From positions 1 through 14,863 of the forward strand of contig CAAFLY010000051.1 of NCBI GenBank assembly GCA_900763885.1: a stretch of 14,863 bases of DNA. Direction: 5' to 3'. Numbering within the stretch: the stretch's first letter is position 1; the number at the start of each line of letters is the position of its first letter. The notes beneath the pieces are model-generated. The model was not told where the DNA came from, made no database searches, and saw only the letters and a list, made by a program, of their open reading frames with translations. The position numbers and the translations under genes are program-made. Below, one piece after another: positions 7,431 to 14,816 of the stretch. The stretch comes from Clostridia bacterium (GTDB lineage Bacteria > Bacillota > Clostridia > Oscillospirales > CAG-272).

Positions 7431-7447
7431 ACGGAAAATGTTTCCGT
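7431..7447. promoter_or_regulatory. Perfect palindrome, candidate operator
   Basis: ACGGAAA-ATG-TTTCCGT is a perfect 7-bp inverted repeat with a 3-nt centre, followed at once by GGAAA, which makes a second TTTCC/GGAAA palindrome at 7441-7452. It lies 61 nt upstream of the -35 box of the PHP gene and 162 nt upstream of the divergent operon start. A repressor or activator site is plausible. Such repeats also arise by chance about once per window, so confidence is low. Confidence 0.3.
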
Positions 7448-7508
7448 GGAAATCTTAAGAATTTATGAATTTTTCACACAGGAGAGTGGGGGACGGCGGA
7501 TTTACCGC

Positions 7509-7537
7509 TTGACAGAACTGTGCGAATGGCGTATAAT
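7509..7537 (+). promoter_or_regulatory. Consensus sigma-A promoter of the PHP gene
   Basis: TTGACA and TATAAT, both perfect, are separated by exactly 17 nt and lie 39 nt before the start codon. This predicts strong transcription unless repressed. Confidence 0.85.
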
Positions 7538-7576
7538 GGACAAAACCGATATTCCATTGAAAAAGGAGCAGCGATC

Positions 7577-8527
7577 ATGAAAAAAATCCTCATTTCCGCG
7601 AATATACCGCAGTACAAGGCAAATCTGCACTGCCATTCTACGTTTTCGGACGGAAAATTCACACCGGAGGAGCTGAAGGCGCATTATATGGCGCACGGCT
7701 ACTCGGTCATTGCGTTCACGGATCATACGAGACTGTACGGCCACAATGAGCTGACCGACGGCGATTTTCTCGCACTGAACGGATATGAGCTGGACTTTAC
7801 GGAGCCGGCTCCCTCCTACAATGTCGCAAAGGTCTGCCATCTCTGCGCCGTTTGCCCGACTAAGGACTATCTGACCCCGATCGATGTGCCCGACTGCGAG
7901 GATCCCTACAGCGCGGAGCGGATCAACGAAACCATCCGCCGTGCTAAGGAGGCCGGTTATTTCGTGACGTACAACCATCCGGTGTGGTCGATGGAATCGT
8001 ACCCGGAATACAGCCGATACCACGGCATGGACGCGCTGGAGATCTACAACTACAGCTCGGATTGCGGCGGCTGGTGCGATTACGTACCGCAGGTATACGA
8101 CGATCTGCTCCGGCTGGGCAACAGGATCGGCTGCACGGCGACGGACGACAACCACGACCATCTGCCAGAGGAGCATCCGCTCTTTGACTCCTACGGCGGC
8201 TTTACGTACATCATGGCGCCGACGCTGACCTACGCCGACGTGTTCCGCGCGCTCAAATCCGGCGATTACTACGCCTCGATGGGGCCGCGGTTTCTGGAGG
8301 TCATCGCGGAGGACGGGCAGCTTCGTGTGAAGACCTCGCCCGTATTCCGGATGCAGCTTTCCACCAAATACCGCAGAGCGGAGGCGGCGGGCGCACCGTT
8401 CGGTGAGACGATCACGGAGGCGGTATTCTCCGTCCGCCCGGATGACGGCTATGTGCGCCTCGACATCGTGGACGAACACGGACGGCATGCCGATACCCGC
8501 GCGTTTGATGTGGCGGAGCTTCTCTAA
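7577..8527 (+). CDS. PHP-domain metal-dependent phosphoesterase
   Basis: A 316-residue cytoplasmic protein of the polymerase and histidinol phosphatase superfamily, which hydrolyses phosphate esters with a bi- or trinuclear metal site. Visible metal motifs in order: LHCHSTFSDG at 17-26 (HxH), FTDH at 47-50, YNHP with His134, and DDNHDH at 190-195. These are the expected ligands, so the enzyme should be active. The last 75 residues look like a small beta domain rich in Val/Arg. The start at 7577 is set by AAGGAG 8 nt upstream; the frame extends 19 codons further but that part contains the promoter. Natural substrate unknown; relatives include histidinol phosphatase-like and nucleotide phosphatase-like proteins. 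An MFS transporter gene follows after 199 nt on the same strand. Confidence 0.88.
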   Translation: MKKILISANIPQYKANLHCHSTFSDGKFTPEELKAHYMAHGYSVIAFTDHTRLYGHNELTDGDFLALNGYELDFTEPAPSYNVAKVCHLCAVCPTKDYLTPIDVPDCEDPYSAERINETIRRAKEAGYFVTYNHPVWSMESYPEYSRYHGMDALEIYNYSSDCGGWCDYVPQVYDDLLRLGNRIGCTATDDNHDHLPEEHPLFDSYGGFTYIMAPTLTYADVFRALKSGDYYASMGPRFLEVIAEDGQLRVKTSPVFRMQLSTKYRRAEAAGAPFGETITEAVFSVRPDDGYVRLDIVDEHGRHADTRAFDVAELL

Positions 8528-8726
8528 GGATGCGCCGAATGAAACAACCTCAAATCGACGTTTTCCGAAACCGTTTGACTTTTGTCCGCGTGCCTGTCTG
8601 CGTATACACCGCCCTGCGGCAATACCCCGATCGCAAGAGCTCGGACGCGCGACGGTGATGCGCCTGTGGACCACACATTGAGGCGTATCGGCAAAGTATC
8701 GATCCAGAGTAAGGACACTCCTCCCC

Positions 8727-9956
8727 ATGAAAAAATTCTTAGCCCCCTTTCTGCATCTGTCAAAGGAGATCTACATTCTCTTCTTCGGCAGAATCGTGAC
8801 CAGCATGGGCTCTCTCATCTGGCCGCTTTTGACGCTGATACTCAAAAACAAGCTCGGCTATGACGCGACAGAGATCGCCGTGATCACGATGATCATGTCC
8901 GTCCTGCAGTTCCCGATGCTGCTGCTCGGCGGGAAGCTGGCGGACGCGCGCAACCGGAAGTGGATCATCGTGTGCTGCGATATGGTGACCGTCGTCTGCT
9001 ACATCATCGCCGGGTGCATACCCCTGTCCGCCGTGAGCATTGTTCTGTTTTACATCGCCGGTATGTTCGCCACCATCGAGGGACCGTCTTATGATGCGCT
9101 GGTTGCCGATCTCAGTGACGGAGACAACAGGGAGCAGGCGTACAGTCTCCAGTACCTCGGCATGAATCTGGGTGTGGTGATCGCGCCGACGCTGGGCGGA
9201 TTTCTGTTCAAGCAGTATCTGTGGCTCGCGTTCCTCATCACCGCCGTATCCACATTTTCCTCGACAGTGCTCATCTTTTTCTTCATCAAAACGCTGTCCG
9301 TTCCGAAAAGATCGGTCAGCGCGTATGAGGAGAAAAAGGACGGCGTGGGTCTGTTCACCATTCTGAAAAGCCGTCCGTCTCTGTGGCTGTATGCCGCGGC
9401 GACCGGCTTCGGCGGCCTTTTGTACGCGCAGTTCAACTATCTCCTGCCGCTGAACATGGAGGCTCTCTATGGCGCGGACGGCGCGGAGATCTTCGGTCTG
9501 CTCACCAGCGTGAACGGCTTTATTGTCATCATTGCCACGCCGCTTGTCACCACATTTGCCGCAGGGCTCATGGACGTGCGCAAGATCGTGTGCGGGATGG
9601 TGCTGCTTGCGCTCGGACTGTTCGGCTACCGCTTCTCCGGCGGGAATATCCCCGTCTATTTCGCGTTGATGCTCGTGTTCACCATCGGCGAGGTATTCAA
9701 AACGCTCGGGGAACAGCCGTATATGACGCGCCGGATCCCCTCCACGCACTGGGGCAGGGTGAACAGCTTCATCTACACCTGCTACGGCGCGTTTTCGGCA
9801 GTCGGCAACATCATCGTCGGCAGGATCCTCGATAAAAGCGGCTACGACAGCGCGTGGATCACCGTCGGCGTGATCGGCGCGGCTGCCATCGTCCTGTACG
9901 GCGCATTGGCTGTGACAGACAAAAAGCAGTTTCCCCTGCTCTATCCGCAAAAGTGA
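8727..9956 (+). CDS. MFS transporter, exporter-like (DHA1-type)
   Basis: A 409-residue integral membrane protein with about 12 hydrophobic segments in the usual 6+6 arrangement. GGKLADARNRK at 68-78, between helices 2 and 3, is the MFS motif A, and the length matches proton-driven drug or metabolite exporters. The central loop after helix 6 is charged (SVPKRSVSAYEEKKDG). The ATG at 8727 has only a modest RBS, AAGGA at 11 nt. The 199-nt gap after the PHP gene contains no clear promoter or terminator, so co-transcription with it is possible. Substrate cannot be predicted. The gene ends at a strong bidirectional terminator. Confidence 0.88.
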   Translation: MKKFLAPFLHLSKEIYILFFGRIVTSMGSLIWPLLTLILKNKLGYDATEIAVITMIMSVLQFPMLLLGGKLADARNRKWIIVCCDMVTVVCYIIAGCIPLSAVSIVLFYIAGMFATIEGPSYDALVADLSDGDNREQAYSLQYLGMNLGVVIAPTLGGFLFKQYLWLAFLITAVSTFSSTVLIFFFIKTLSVPKRSVSAYEEKKDGVGLFTILKSRPSLWLYAAATGFGGLLYAQFNYLLPLNMEALYGADGAEIFGLLTSVNGFIVIIATPLVTTFAAGLMDVRKIVCGMVLLALGLFGYRFSGGNIPVYFALMLVFTIGEVFKTLGEQPYMTRRIPSTHWGRVNSFIYTCYGAFSAVGNIIVGRILDKSGYDSAWITVGVIGAAAIVLYGALAVTDKKQFPLLYPQK

Positions 9957-9982
9957 GAAAACCAAACGTCAGCGCGGCATCC

Positions 9983-10030
9983 AAAAAAGCCATCCCTCCA
10001 TGGATAAATACCGGACGGGACGGCTTTTTT
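9983..10030. terminator. Bidirectional rho-independent terminator
   Basis: AAAAAAGCC at 9983-9991 pairs with GGCTTTTTT at 10022-10030, and the stem continues inward through TCCC/GGGA with one mismatch. Each strand ends with six T residues. It serves the MFS gene on the plus strand and the barstar gene, whose stop is 16 nt away, on the minus strand. Confidence 0.88.
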
Positions 10031-10045
10031 ATGTGGATCACCTTT

Positions 10046-10312
10046 TTACGGCTCCATTTTTATCCGAATGTGGTCGAATTTTTCGGCGGCTTCCTCGAAT
10101 ACGGACAAGACCGCACGGGCAAACGCGCCGGAATCCCGGAAAACGCGGGTGTGCTGGAGCAGGATCCGGCAGTCGGGCAGCGCGGTCAGACAGTCGTACA
10201 GCGCGTCCAGATTCCGTCCGTAATACGGCGGGAACGCGAAAACCTCCGCGAGAATCGTGTGGGTCGCTTCCGGATTGACGAGCTTTTCACAGTCTACGGT
10301 GTATTCCTTCAT
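10046..10312 (-). CDS. Barstar-family ribonuclease inhibitor
   Basis: An 88-residue cytoplasmic inhibitor that should bind and block the barnase encoded immediately upstream. FPPYYGRNLDALYDCLTA (27-44) matches the barnase-binding helix of Bacillus barstar; Asp36 and Asp40 correspond to Asp35 and Asp39, the latter filling the ribonuclease active site, and Glu74 corresponds to Glu76. Differences from Bacillus barstar in this helix include Arg33 in place of Glu32 and Tyr39 in place of Trp38. The start codon overlaps the barnase stop as ATGA, with GGGGAGG 10 nt upstream, so inhibitor synthesis is coupled to that of the toxin. It is the last gene of the operon. Confidence 0.93.
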   Translation of the reverse strand: MKEYTVDCEKLVNPEATHTILAEVFAFPPYYGRNLDALYDCLTALPDCRILLQHTRVFRDSGAFARAVLSVFEEAAEKFDHIRIKMEP

Positions 10313-10863
10313 CGGTATGTAACCTCCCCGTTTGTGTCGATATATACTTCAGAAAAACTGCTGTAGTGATCTTCCGTGCAGTAGTAACGGTATTCTCCAT
10401 CCTCTTTGCCGAATACGAGCCGACAGGGACCACGGCTGTCCGCGCCATTGGTGTCCAGATTGCATTCCGTATAGGTGATCCCCTTGGGCAGAAGTCCCTC
10501 GTAATTGCCGAACGTGTCCCCGCCGATGGCAGCACCCTCTTTGTAAACCTCCACGGAGCCGCCTGACCAGCCGAGTGCTCTTGCTTCCGATTTGGTGATG
10601 TAGTTCTCCGGCAGACAGTCGTAGGTGTCGATGTACAACACCACGTGCGTGAGATCGTAGTAATACTCGTCCTTGAAAACCGCTGGTTCGGCGGGCGTGT
10701 CTGTCGGCGCGGGCGTCGGTTCCGTGTCCCCGGTCAGCGCGTCGATCTGTGAGAGGATGTCCTCCGCCTCGGACTTGGTCAGACTGTCGCAGCCTGTGCA
10801 GGTGAGGGCGAGGACGGACAGGAGCAGCGCGAGAACGAAAAATCCTGTGGCAGTGCGTTTCAT
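10309..10863 (-). CDS. Barnase-like secreted guanyl ribonuclease, probably lipid-anchored
   Basis: A 184-residue ribonuclease of the barnase (N1/T1) family, expected to cut RNA outside the membrane. Residues 1-24 are a signal peptide ending C-T-G-C, so Cys25 may be lipidated (weak lipobox). A Pro/Thr/Glu-rich linker fills about 46-61 and the catalytic domain about 66-175. LPENYITKSEARALGW and IGGDTFGNYEGLLP match barnase closely. Catalytic residues are present: Lys91 (barnase Lys27), Glu133 (Glu73), Arg144 (Arg83), Arg148 (Arg87) and His166 (His102). The residue at the Arg59 position is Tyr121, while guanine-contacting Glu60 is kept as Glu122. Four domain cysteines (83, 134, 147, 162), absent in barnase, may form disulfides. 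The start at 10863 gives an intact signal peptide; GAGG lies 11 nt upstream. It starts 13 nt after the aminopeptidase stop and overlaps barstar by 4 nt. Confidence 0.93.
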   Translation of the reverse strand: MKRTATGFFVLALLLSVLALTCTGCDSLTKSEAEDILSQIDALTGDTEPTPAPTDTPAEPAVFKDEYYYDLTHVVLYIDTYDCLPENYITKSEARALGWSGGSVEVYKEGAAIGGDTFGNYEGLLPKGITYTECNLDTNGADSRGPCRLVFGKEDGEYRYYCTEDHYSSFSEVYIDTNGEVTYR

Positions 10864-10876
10864 CAGACCGTTCGCC

Positions 10877-12190
10877 TCATTCCATCTCGAGCACATCGTC
10901 GCCGACGGCACGGAAATTCGTCTCGTAGAATCTCTTCATGGCGTCGATGAGGTACGCGGTATCCTTGGTTCCCGCCGTCTCATACGCGGAGTGCATGGCG
11001 AGCTGCGGCAGACCAATGTCAACGGTGTGGAGCGCGACCTTCGTGTTCGAGATGGAGCCGAGCGTGGATCCGCCGGGCATATCGCTCCGGTTGTGGAATA
11101 CCTGCGTCGGCACACCCGCGTTTTTGCAGATCTCCCCGAATATCGCCGCGGATACACCGTCTGTGGCGTATTTCTGTGCCGCGTTTGCCTTGATGACGAC
11201 CCCGCCGTTCAGATGCGGGCAGTTGGCGCTGTCGCTCAGCTCCGGATGGTTCGGATGGCGCGCGTGGCCGTTGTCGGCGGAGACCATAAAGGACGCGGCA
11301 AGCATCGTGGACAGGCGCAGACCGAGCGCGTCACAGATCGCCTGAAGCGTATCCTGTAGGAACGGAGATCCGGCGCCCTGTCGCGTTTCGCTGCCGGTTT
11401 CCTCGTTGTCGAAGGAGGAATACACGGCGATTCCGCGCGCTTTGGTCGGATCGGTCCCGGCTAAGAACCCGCGCAGGGTCGCGTAGGCGCACTGGAGATT
11501 GTCGATCCGGGCGGAGGAGAAAAACGCGTCGCCGTCGCCCCAAATCGTACCGGGAACGCGGTTATAGAGATAGAGGTCGGTCGCGACGATCTGCTCCTCC
11601 GTTACACCGGCGGCTTTGGCGAGATACGGGGTGAGCCGTGCGTCCTTTTCCCCGAACAGCGGGCAGAGATCCGTTGCCGGATTGTACGTCACGCCGCTGT
11701 TGATGTTGCGCATCTGGTGGATCGCCACGTGCGGGATCAGGACGAGATCCCGATCGATCACCACCAAAACGGCGCGCAGACGGTTCTCCTCCCGCACGAT
11801 CACACGGCCTGCCACGGACAGCGGACGGTCGAACCAGCTGTCGTAGATCATGCCGCCGTAGTTTTCGACGTTCAGCTTCGTGTATATGCCAAAGCTGTCT
11901 CCGGTCGCGTTTGCCTTGAGCTTGAAGGTCGGCGAATCGGTGTGGCTGGCGCAGATGGTGAAGTGGCGGCGGTACGCCTCCGGGATCACAAACGCGATGA
12001 CGGCGGACTGGTTTCGGGTCACGTAATATCTGCCGCCGGGGACAAGCGTCCACGTCTCCGCCTCGGACAGGTGCGTGAAGCCGTTTGCGTCAAGCATGGC
12101 GGAGATCTCGCCTACTGCCTGAAACGCTGTCGGACTTTTGTCGAGAAACGCGAGCAGCTCCCGCGTTGTTTCCAGAAATCTTTCTTCCAT
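10877..12190 (-). CDS. apeB: M18-family metal-dependent aminopeptidase
   Basis: A 437-residue cytoplasmic dinuclear zinc aminopeptidase that removes N-terminal amino acids from peptides. Visible family motifs: ASHTDSP with His83 and Asp85, SSFDNEETGS carrying the catalytic Glu and a metal ligand, VSADNGHARHPN, and near the C-terminus LAMHSAYE with the last metal His. Length is typical of the family. The start at 12190 has GGAGG at 12 nt, a little long, and lies 32 nt after the SGNH hydrolase stop. It is the second gene of a four-gene operon ending in barnase and barstar. The functional link to those is unclear; housekeeping peptide turnover is the default role. Confidence 0.95.
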   Translation of the reverse strand: MEERFLETTRELLAFLDKSPTAFQAVGEISAMLDANGFTHLSEAETWTLVPGGRYYVTRNQSAVIAFVIPEAYRRHFTICASHTDSPTFKLKANATGDSFGIYTKLNVENYGGMIYDSWFDRPLSVAGRVIVREENRLRAVLVVIDRDLVLIPHVAIHQMRNINSGVTYNPATDLCPLFGEKDARLTPYLAKAAGVTEEQIVATDLYLYNRVPGTIWGDGDAFFSSARIDNLQCAYATLRGFLAGTDPTKARGIAVYSSFDNEETGSETRQGAGSPFLQDTLQAICDALGLRLSTMLAASFMVSADNGHARHPNHPELSDSANCPHLNGGVVIKANAAQKYATDGVSAAIFGEICKNAGVPTQVFHNRSDMPGGSTLGSISNTKVALHTVDIGLPQLAMHSAYETAGTKDTAYLIDAMKRFYETNFRAVGDDVLEME

Positions 12191-12222
12191 AAAGTGTATG
12201 TTCCTCCGCTTGGTACGTTACA

Positions 12223-13326
12223 TTATTGCTGCCGGAGCACTCCGCTGTGCAGAAACGCTTCGCAGACCAGCCGTCCGCCCTCGCCGTTTGGATGCGGGCC
12301 GTAATTGCACACATCGCCATACGGATGTTTGGCGTCCAGCACGGCGGCAAAATCAAAGAGCTCTGCGCCGAGAGAGTCGCACAGTGACGGCAGCGCGCGG
12401 TCGACCGTCTCCCATACCGCCCGGACAGACGGGTCGTAATGGAACGGCGGTACAGTAAACACGATCACGCGCAGAGAGTGGTCCTGCAGCTTTTTCACGA
12501 TGGTTTCGATGGTGAGAAGCACTTCGTCTGCCGAAGCGCCGCGGCCGAGTCCGTATGGACCAGAGAGCAGATCGTTTACCCCATAGGCGACGCACGCGAT
12601 GTCCGCCGTTTTGGCTTTCCGCATCCAGAAGCCGTCCGTCGCCATATCCGCGCCGCGTCCGAAGCCAAGCCCGAGATTCCACGAGGCGTAGTCCGGCGCC
12701 AACGCGCGCGCGATCCTGCCGGCCCACATTTCATACCGGTTTTTGCGTGTCTGACAGCCCTGCGTGATCGAATCGCCGAGAAACGCGATCCGTCCCTTGA
12801 CTGGACGTGCGTTGCCGAACAGATCGGGCAGGGGCGCTTCCTCCAAAAACGAGAAGCCGTCGCCGGTATCCGTGAAGGTCGCCGCCTGACTGTCCGGTGT
12901 GGAGGGAATGTCCTCCCCGTCGATCTCCCATTCCCAGACCAGATCGTGGCCCTCCGGCAGGGAAAGCGTCACCTCGTCCGAAAAGAAGCATTCTCCCGGC
13001 AAAACCTCCCGGCTCGTCTTACCGCCGTAGGTCACGTCCACCCAGCCGGTCACGGGATCCGGGGTATCCATCTCCGCGCCGGAGGAGGGCTGCCCGATCC
13101 CGATCCTTGCACGCACGATCGTCCATCTGCCGCCGAGTCGGTTCCGATAAGCGACCGCGCCGTCCGCGAAGGTGCTGTCCACGCCGTTTTGGTGGTAAAA
13201 GCGCCATTTGTCCGACAGTCCGGGATAGGCGGCGAGATAGGCGCGGAGCGTCAGATGGCGGTGCCCAAGCAGAATATAGTTGTGTCCGCTTCCCACAGGA
13301 ACGGCGGACGGATAGGCGGCAAACAT
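12223..13326 (-). CDS. SGNH/GDSL-family hydrolase (probable esterase) with N-terminal beta domain
   Basis: A 367-residue protein without a signal peptide. Residues about 1-170 appear beta-rich, like the N-terminal domain of some carbohydrate esterases. Residues about 178-360 are the SGNH hydrolase fold: IAFLGDSITQG with nucleophile Ser186, the Gly of NLGLGFGRGAD, YGVNDL with Asn251, and GPHPNGEG with His345. The residue three before His345, normally the catalytic Asp of DxxH, is Tyr342, so the charge relay may be a Ser-His dyad or use another acid. It probably removes acyl groups, for example acetyl, from a carbohydrate. The start at 13326 is preceded by AGGGGGA 6-7 nt upstream; the longer open frame crosses the promoter and is rejected. 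First gene of the operon, divergent from a GH99-like gene. Confidence 0.87.
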   Translation of the reverse strand: MFAAYPSAVPVGSGHNYILLGHRHLTLRAYLAAYPGLSDKWRFYHQNGVDSTFADGAVAYRNRLGGRWTIVRARIGIGQPSSGAEMDTPDPVTGWVDVTYGGKTSREVLPGECFFSDEVTLSLPEGHDLVWEWEIDGEDIPSTPDSQAATFTDTGDGFSFLEEAPLPDLFGNARPVKGRIAFLGDSITQGCQTRKNRYEMWAGRIARALAPDYASWNLGLGFGRGADMATDGFWMRKAKTADIACVAYGVNDLLSGPYGLGRGASADEVLLTIETIVKKLQDHSLRVIVFTVPPFHYDPSVRAVWETVDRALPSLCDSLGAELFDFAAVLDAKHPYGDVCNYGPHPNGEGGRLVCEAFLHSGVLRQQ

Positions 13327-13368
13327 GGTTTTCCCCCTTTTCGGCATTTCTTTTTTGATGATACCTGC

Positions 13369-13397
13369 ATTATACCATAAATGTACGTGGTATGCAA
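13369..13397 (-). promoter_or_regulatory. Promoter of the SGNH-peptidase-barnase-barstar operon
   Basis: On the minus strand TTGCAT (13397-13392) and TATAAT (13374-13369) are separated by 17 nt, and TGG precedes the -10 box to make an extended -10. It lies 43 nt before the hydrolase start. No other good promoter was found between the four genes. Confidence 0.7.
13372..13393. promoter_or_regulatory. Inverted repeat over the operon promoter, candidate operator
   Basis: ATACCA and TGGTAT, 10 nt apart, overlap both the -10 and the -35 box of the minus-strand promoter. A TGGTACCA palindrome at 13579-13586 abuts the -10 box of the divergent GH99-like gene, so one regulator could control both directions. 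Caution: TGGTAT here is partly the extended -10 itself, which also occurs at the GRE promoter. Confidence 0.35.
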
Positions 13398-13550
13398 GGA
13401 TTTGAACGATTTTTTCCTGCCGCATAGAGAATTTGCCACAAAACCCCGGCGCGCCTCCTGAAAAACGGTGATTTCGGCCCGTTTTTGCGTCAAAAGAAAC
13501 AGAAAAGAGATCTTTTGGCGAAAAAACGCACTGTATCCGGAGCGTATCCC

Positions 13551-13579
13551 TTGACAAAACGGCGCGCACACGGTATACT
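13551..13579 (+). promoter_or_regulatory. Promoter of the GH99-like gene
   Basis: A perfect TTGACA is followed after 17 nt by TATACT, 34 nt before the start codon. The TGGTACCA palindrome begins at the last base of the -10 box, where a bound repressor would block initiation. Confidence 0.82.
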
Positions 13580-13613
13580 GGTACCACAAAATCACACGAT
13601 GCGAGGTGCGGAT

Positions 13614-14717
13614 ATGCAAAAATACGATATTGCCGCGTACATCTGGCCGTCCTATACGGGGGATGAAAAGCGTGCGCGGATCTTTTGGGAAAAGGGCATC
13701 GGCGAATGGCAGACGGTGCAGAGCGCGGAGACCCGTGTGCCGGGACAGAGGCTGCCGCGCGTGCCGGCTTGGGGCTACCAGAATGAAGCGGATCCCGCGG
13801 TGATGGAATTCCAGATCGGCGAGGCGCTCCGTCACGGCGTCAACGTCTTTATCTACGACTGGTACTGGTACGACCGCCGTCCGTTTTTGGAGCAGTGTCT
13901 CGACAACGGCTTCCTCGGCGCGAAGAACAACGGCGATATGCGCTTTTATCTCATGTGGGCGAACCACGACGCGACCTGTCTCTGGGACAAACGGAACACG
14001 GATCTGGACGAGATCATGTGGTACGGCTCTCAGCCGCGCGAGGAATTTGACAGGGTGTGCGACCGCGTGATCGAGAAGTACTTCACGAAGCCGAACTACT
14101 ATACAATCGACGGCTGTCCGGTCTTTATGATTTACGACGTGTGCAATCTGATCCGCGGGTTGGGCGGGATCGAGAACACTAAGGCGGCGCTCGCGTCCTT
14201 CCGGGATAAGGTGCGCTCTGCCGGCTTCCCGGATCTGCACCTGCAACTCACCATCTGGAGCGAGGGCGCGGTCAATCTGAGCGGGGTGGACAGCACCCGG
14301 ACCGGATCGACGCGCGACATCGTGCCGGAGCTGGGCTTTGACAGTATGTCGCACTATCAGTTTGTGCATTTTGTCAACTGCGATCGGACGTATGCCGAGG
14401 TGCTGCCGGACGTGCGCCGCGAATGGGAGCGGATCGACAGGGAATACGAGGTGCCGTATTTCCCGCACGTGACCGTCGGCTGGGACAACAACCCGCGCTA
14501 CACCCGCCTCGTCGGACCGATCCTGCGCGACAATACGCCGGAGCAGTTTGAAGCCGGTCTGCGTATGGCGAAGGAATACGTGGATACGCACGAGCTTCCC
14601 GTGCCGCTTATCACCATCAACAGCTGGAACGAGTGGACGGAGATGAGCTATCTTGAACCGGATGACGTATACGGCTACGGGTATCTGGAGGCGATCCGCC
14701 GCGTGTTCTGCGAATGA
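13614..14717 (+). CDS. GH99/WbsX-like glycoside hydrolase-type protein
   Basis: A 367-residue protein with no signal peptide, so cytoplasmic. It begins YDIAAYIWPSYTGD, as in proteins with the glycoside hydrolase family 99-like (WbsX) domain, and has the family landmarks NVFIYDWYWYDRRPFLEQ near 80-100, YYTIDGCPVFMIYD, and SWNEWTEMSYLEPD near 337-350. Glu340 and Glu343 match the paired acids of the GH99 NEWHE motif, here NEWTE. GH99 itself comprises endo-alpha-mannosidases; the WbsX-like branch occurs near polysaccharide loci and its activity is uncertain. The ATG at 13614 has GAGG 7 nt upstream; an ATG five codons earlier lacks an RBS. Divergent from an SGNH hydrolase, which suggests joint handling of an acylated glycan inside the cell (inference). 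Confidence 0.88.
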   Translation: MQKYDIAAYIWPSYTGDEKRARIFWEKGIGEWQTVQSAETRVPGQRLPRVPAWGYQNEADPAVMEFQIGEALRHGVNVFIYDWYWYDRRPFLEQCLDNGFLGAKNNGDMRFYLMWANHDATCLWDKRNTDLDEIMWYGSQPREEFDRVCDRVIEKYFTKPNYYTIDGCPVFMIYDVCNLIRGLGGIENTKAALASFRDKVRSAGFPDLHLQLTIWSEGAVNLSGVDSTRTGSTRDIVPELGFDSMSHYQFVHFVNCDRTYAEVLPDVRREWERIDREYEVPYFPHVTVGWDNNPRYTRLVGPILRDNTPEQFEAGLRMAKEYVDTHELPVPLITINSWNEWTEMSYLEPDDVYGYGYLEAIRRVFCE

Positions 14718-14781
14718 CCCGATAAAACGCCGTATATTTTGCGTAAGGGGTCTTGCGCATGACGTTTCGATATTGTCATCC

Positions 14782-14816
14782 AAAAGGGGATTCTCCTGCG
14801 CGGGGGATTCCCTTTT
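14782..14816 (+). terminator. Rho-independent terminator of the GH99-like gene
   Basis: AAAAGGG at the left and CCCTTTT at the right form the outer stem, and the inner bases pair throughout if G-U pairs are allowed, giving about 15 pairs around the loop TGCGC. It lies 65 nt after the stop codon. A weaker 8-bp hairpin (14740-14759) precedes it without a T-run. The bases after it, to the end of the window, are AT-rich and hold no feature I can support. Confidence 0.8.

Noticed and set aside
8539..8658. 39-codon open frame between the PHP and MFS genes, with AAGGA about 8 nt before its ATG
   Set aside because: Codon use differs from neighbouring genes, the product is Arg-rich without any recognisable feature, and the RBS overlaps the end of the PHP gene. 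Too weak to list as a gene.
7502..8728. 408-codon open frame on the minus strand
   Set aside because: It is antisense to the PHP gene, which has complete metal motifs, an RBS and a consensus promoter.
8760..9965. 401-codon open frame on the minus strand
   Set aside because: It mirrors the MFS transporter and has the His/Asp/Glu-rich composition of an antisense membrane protein.
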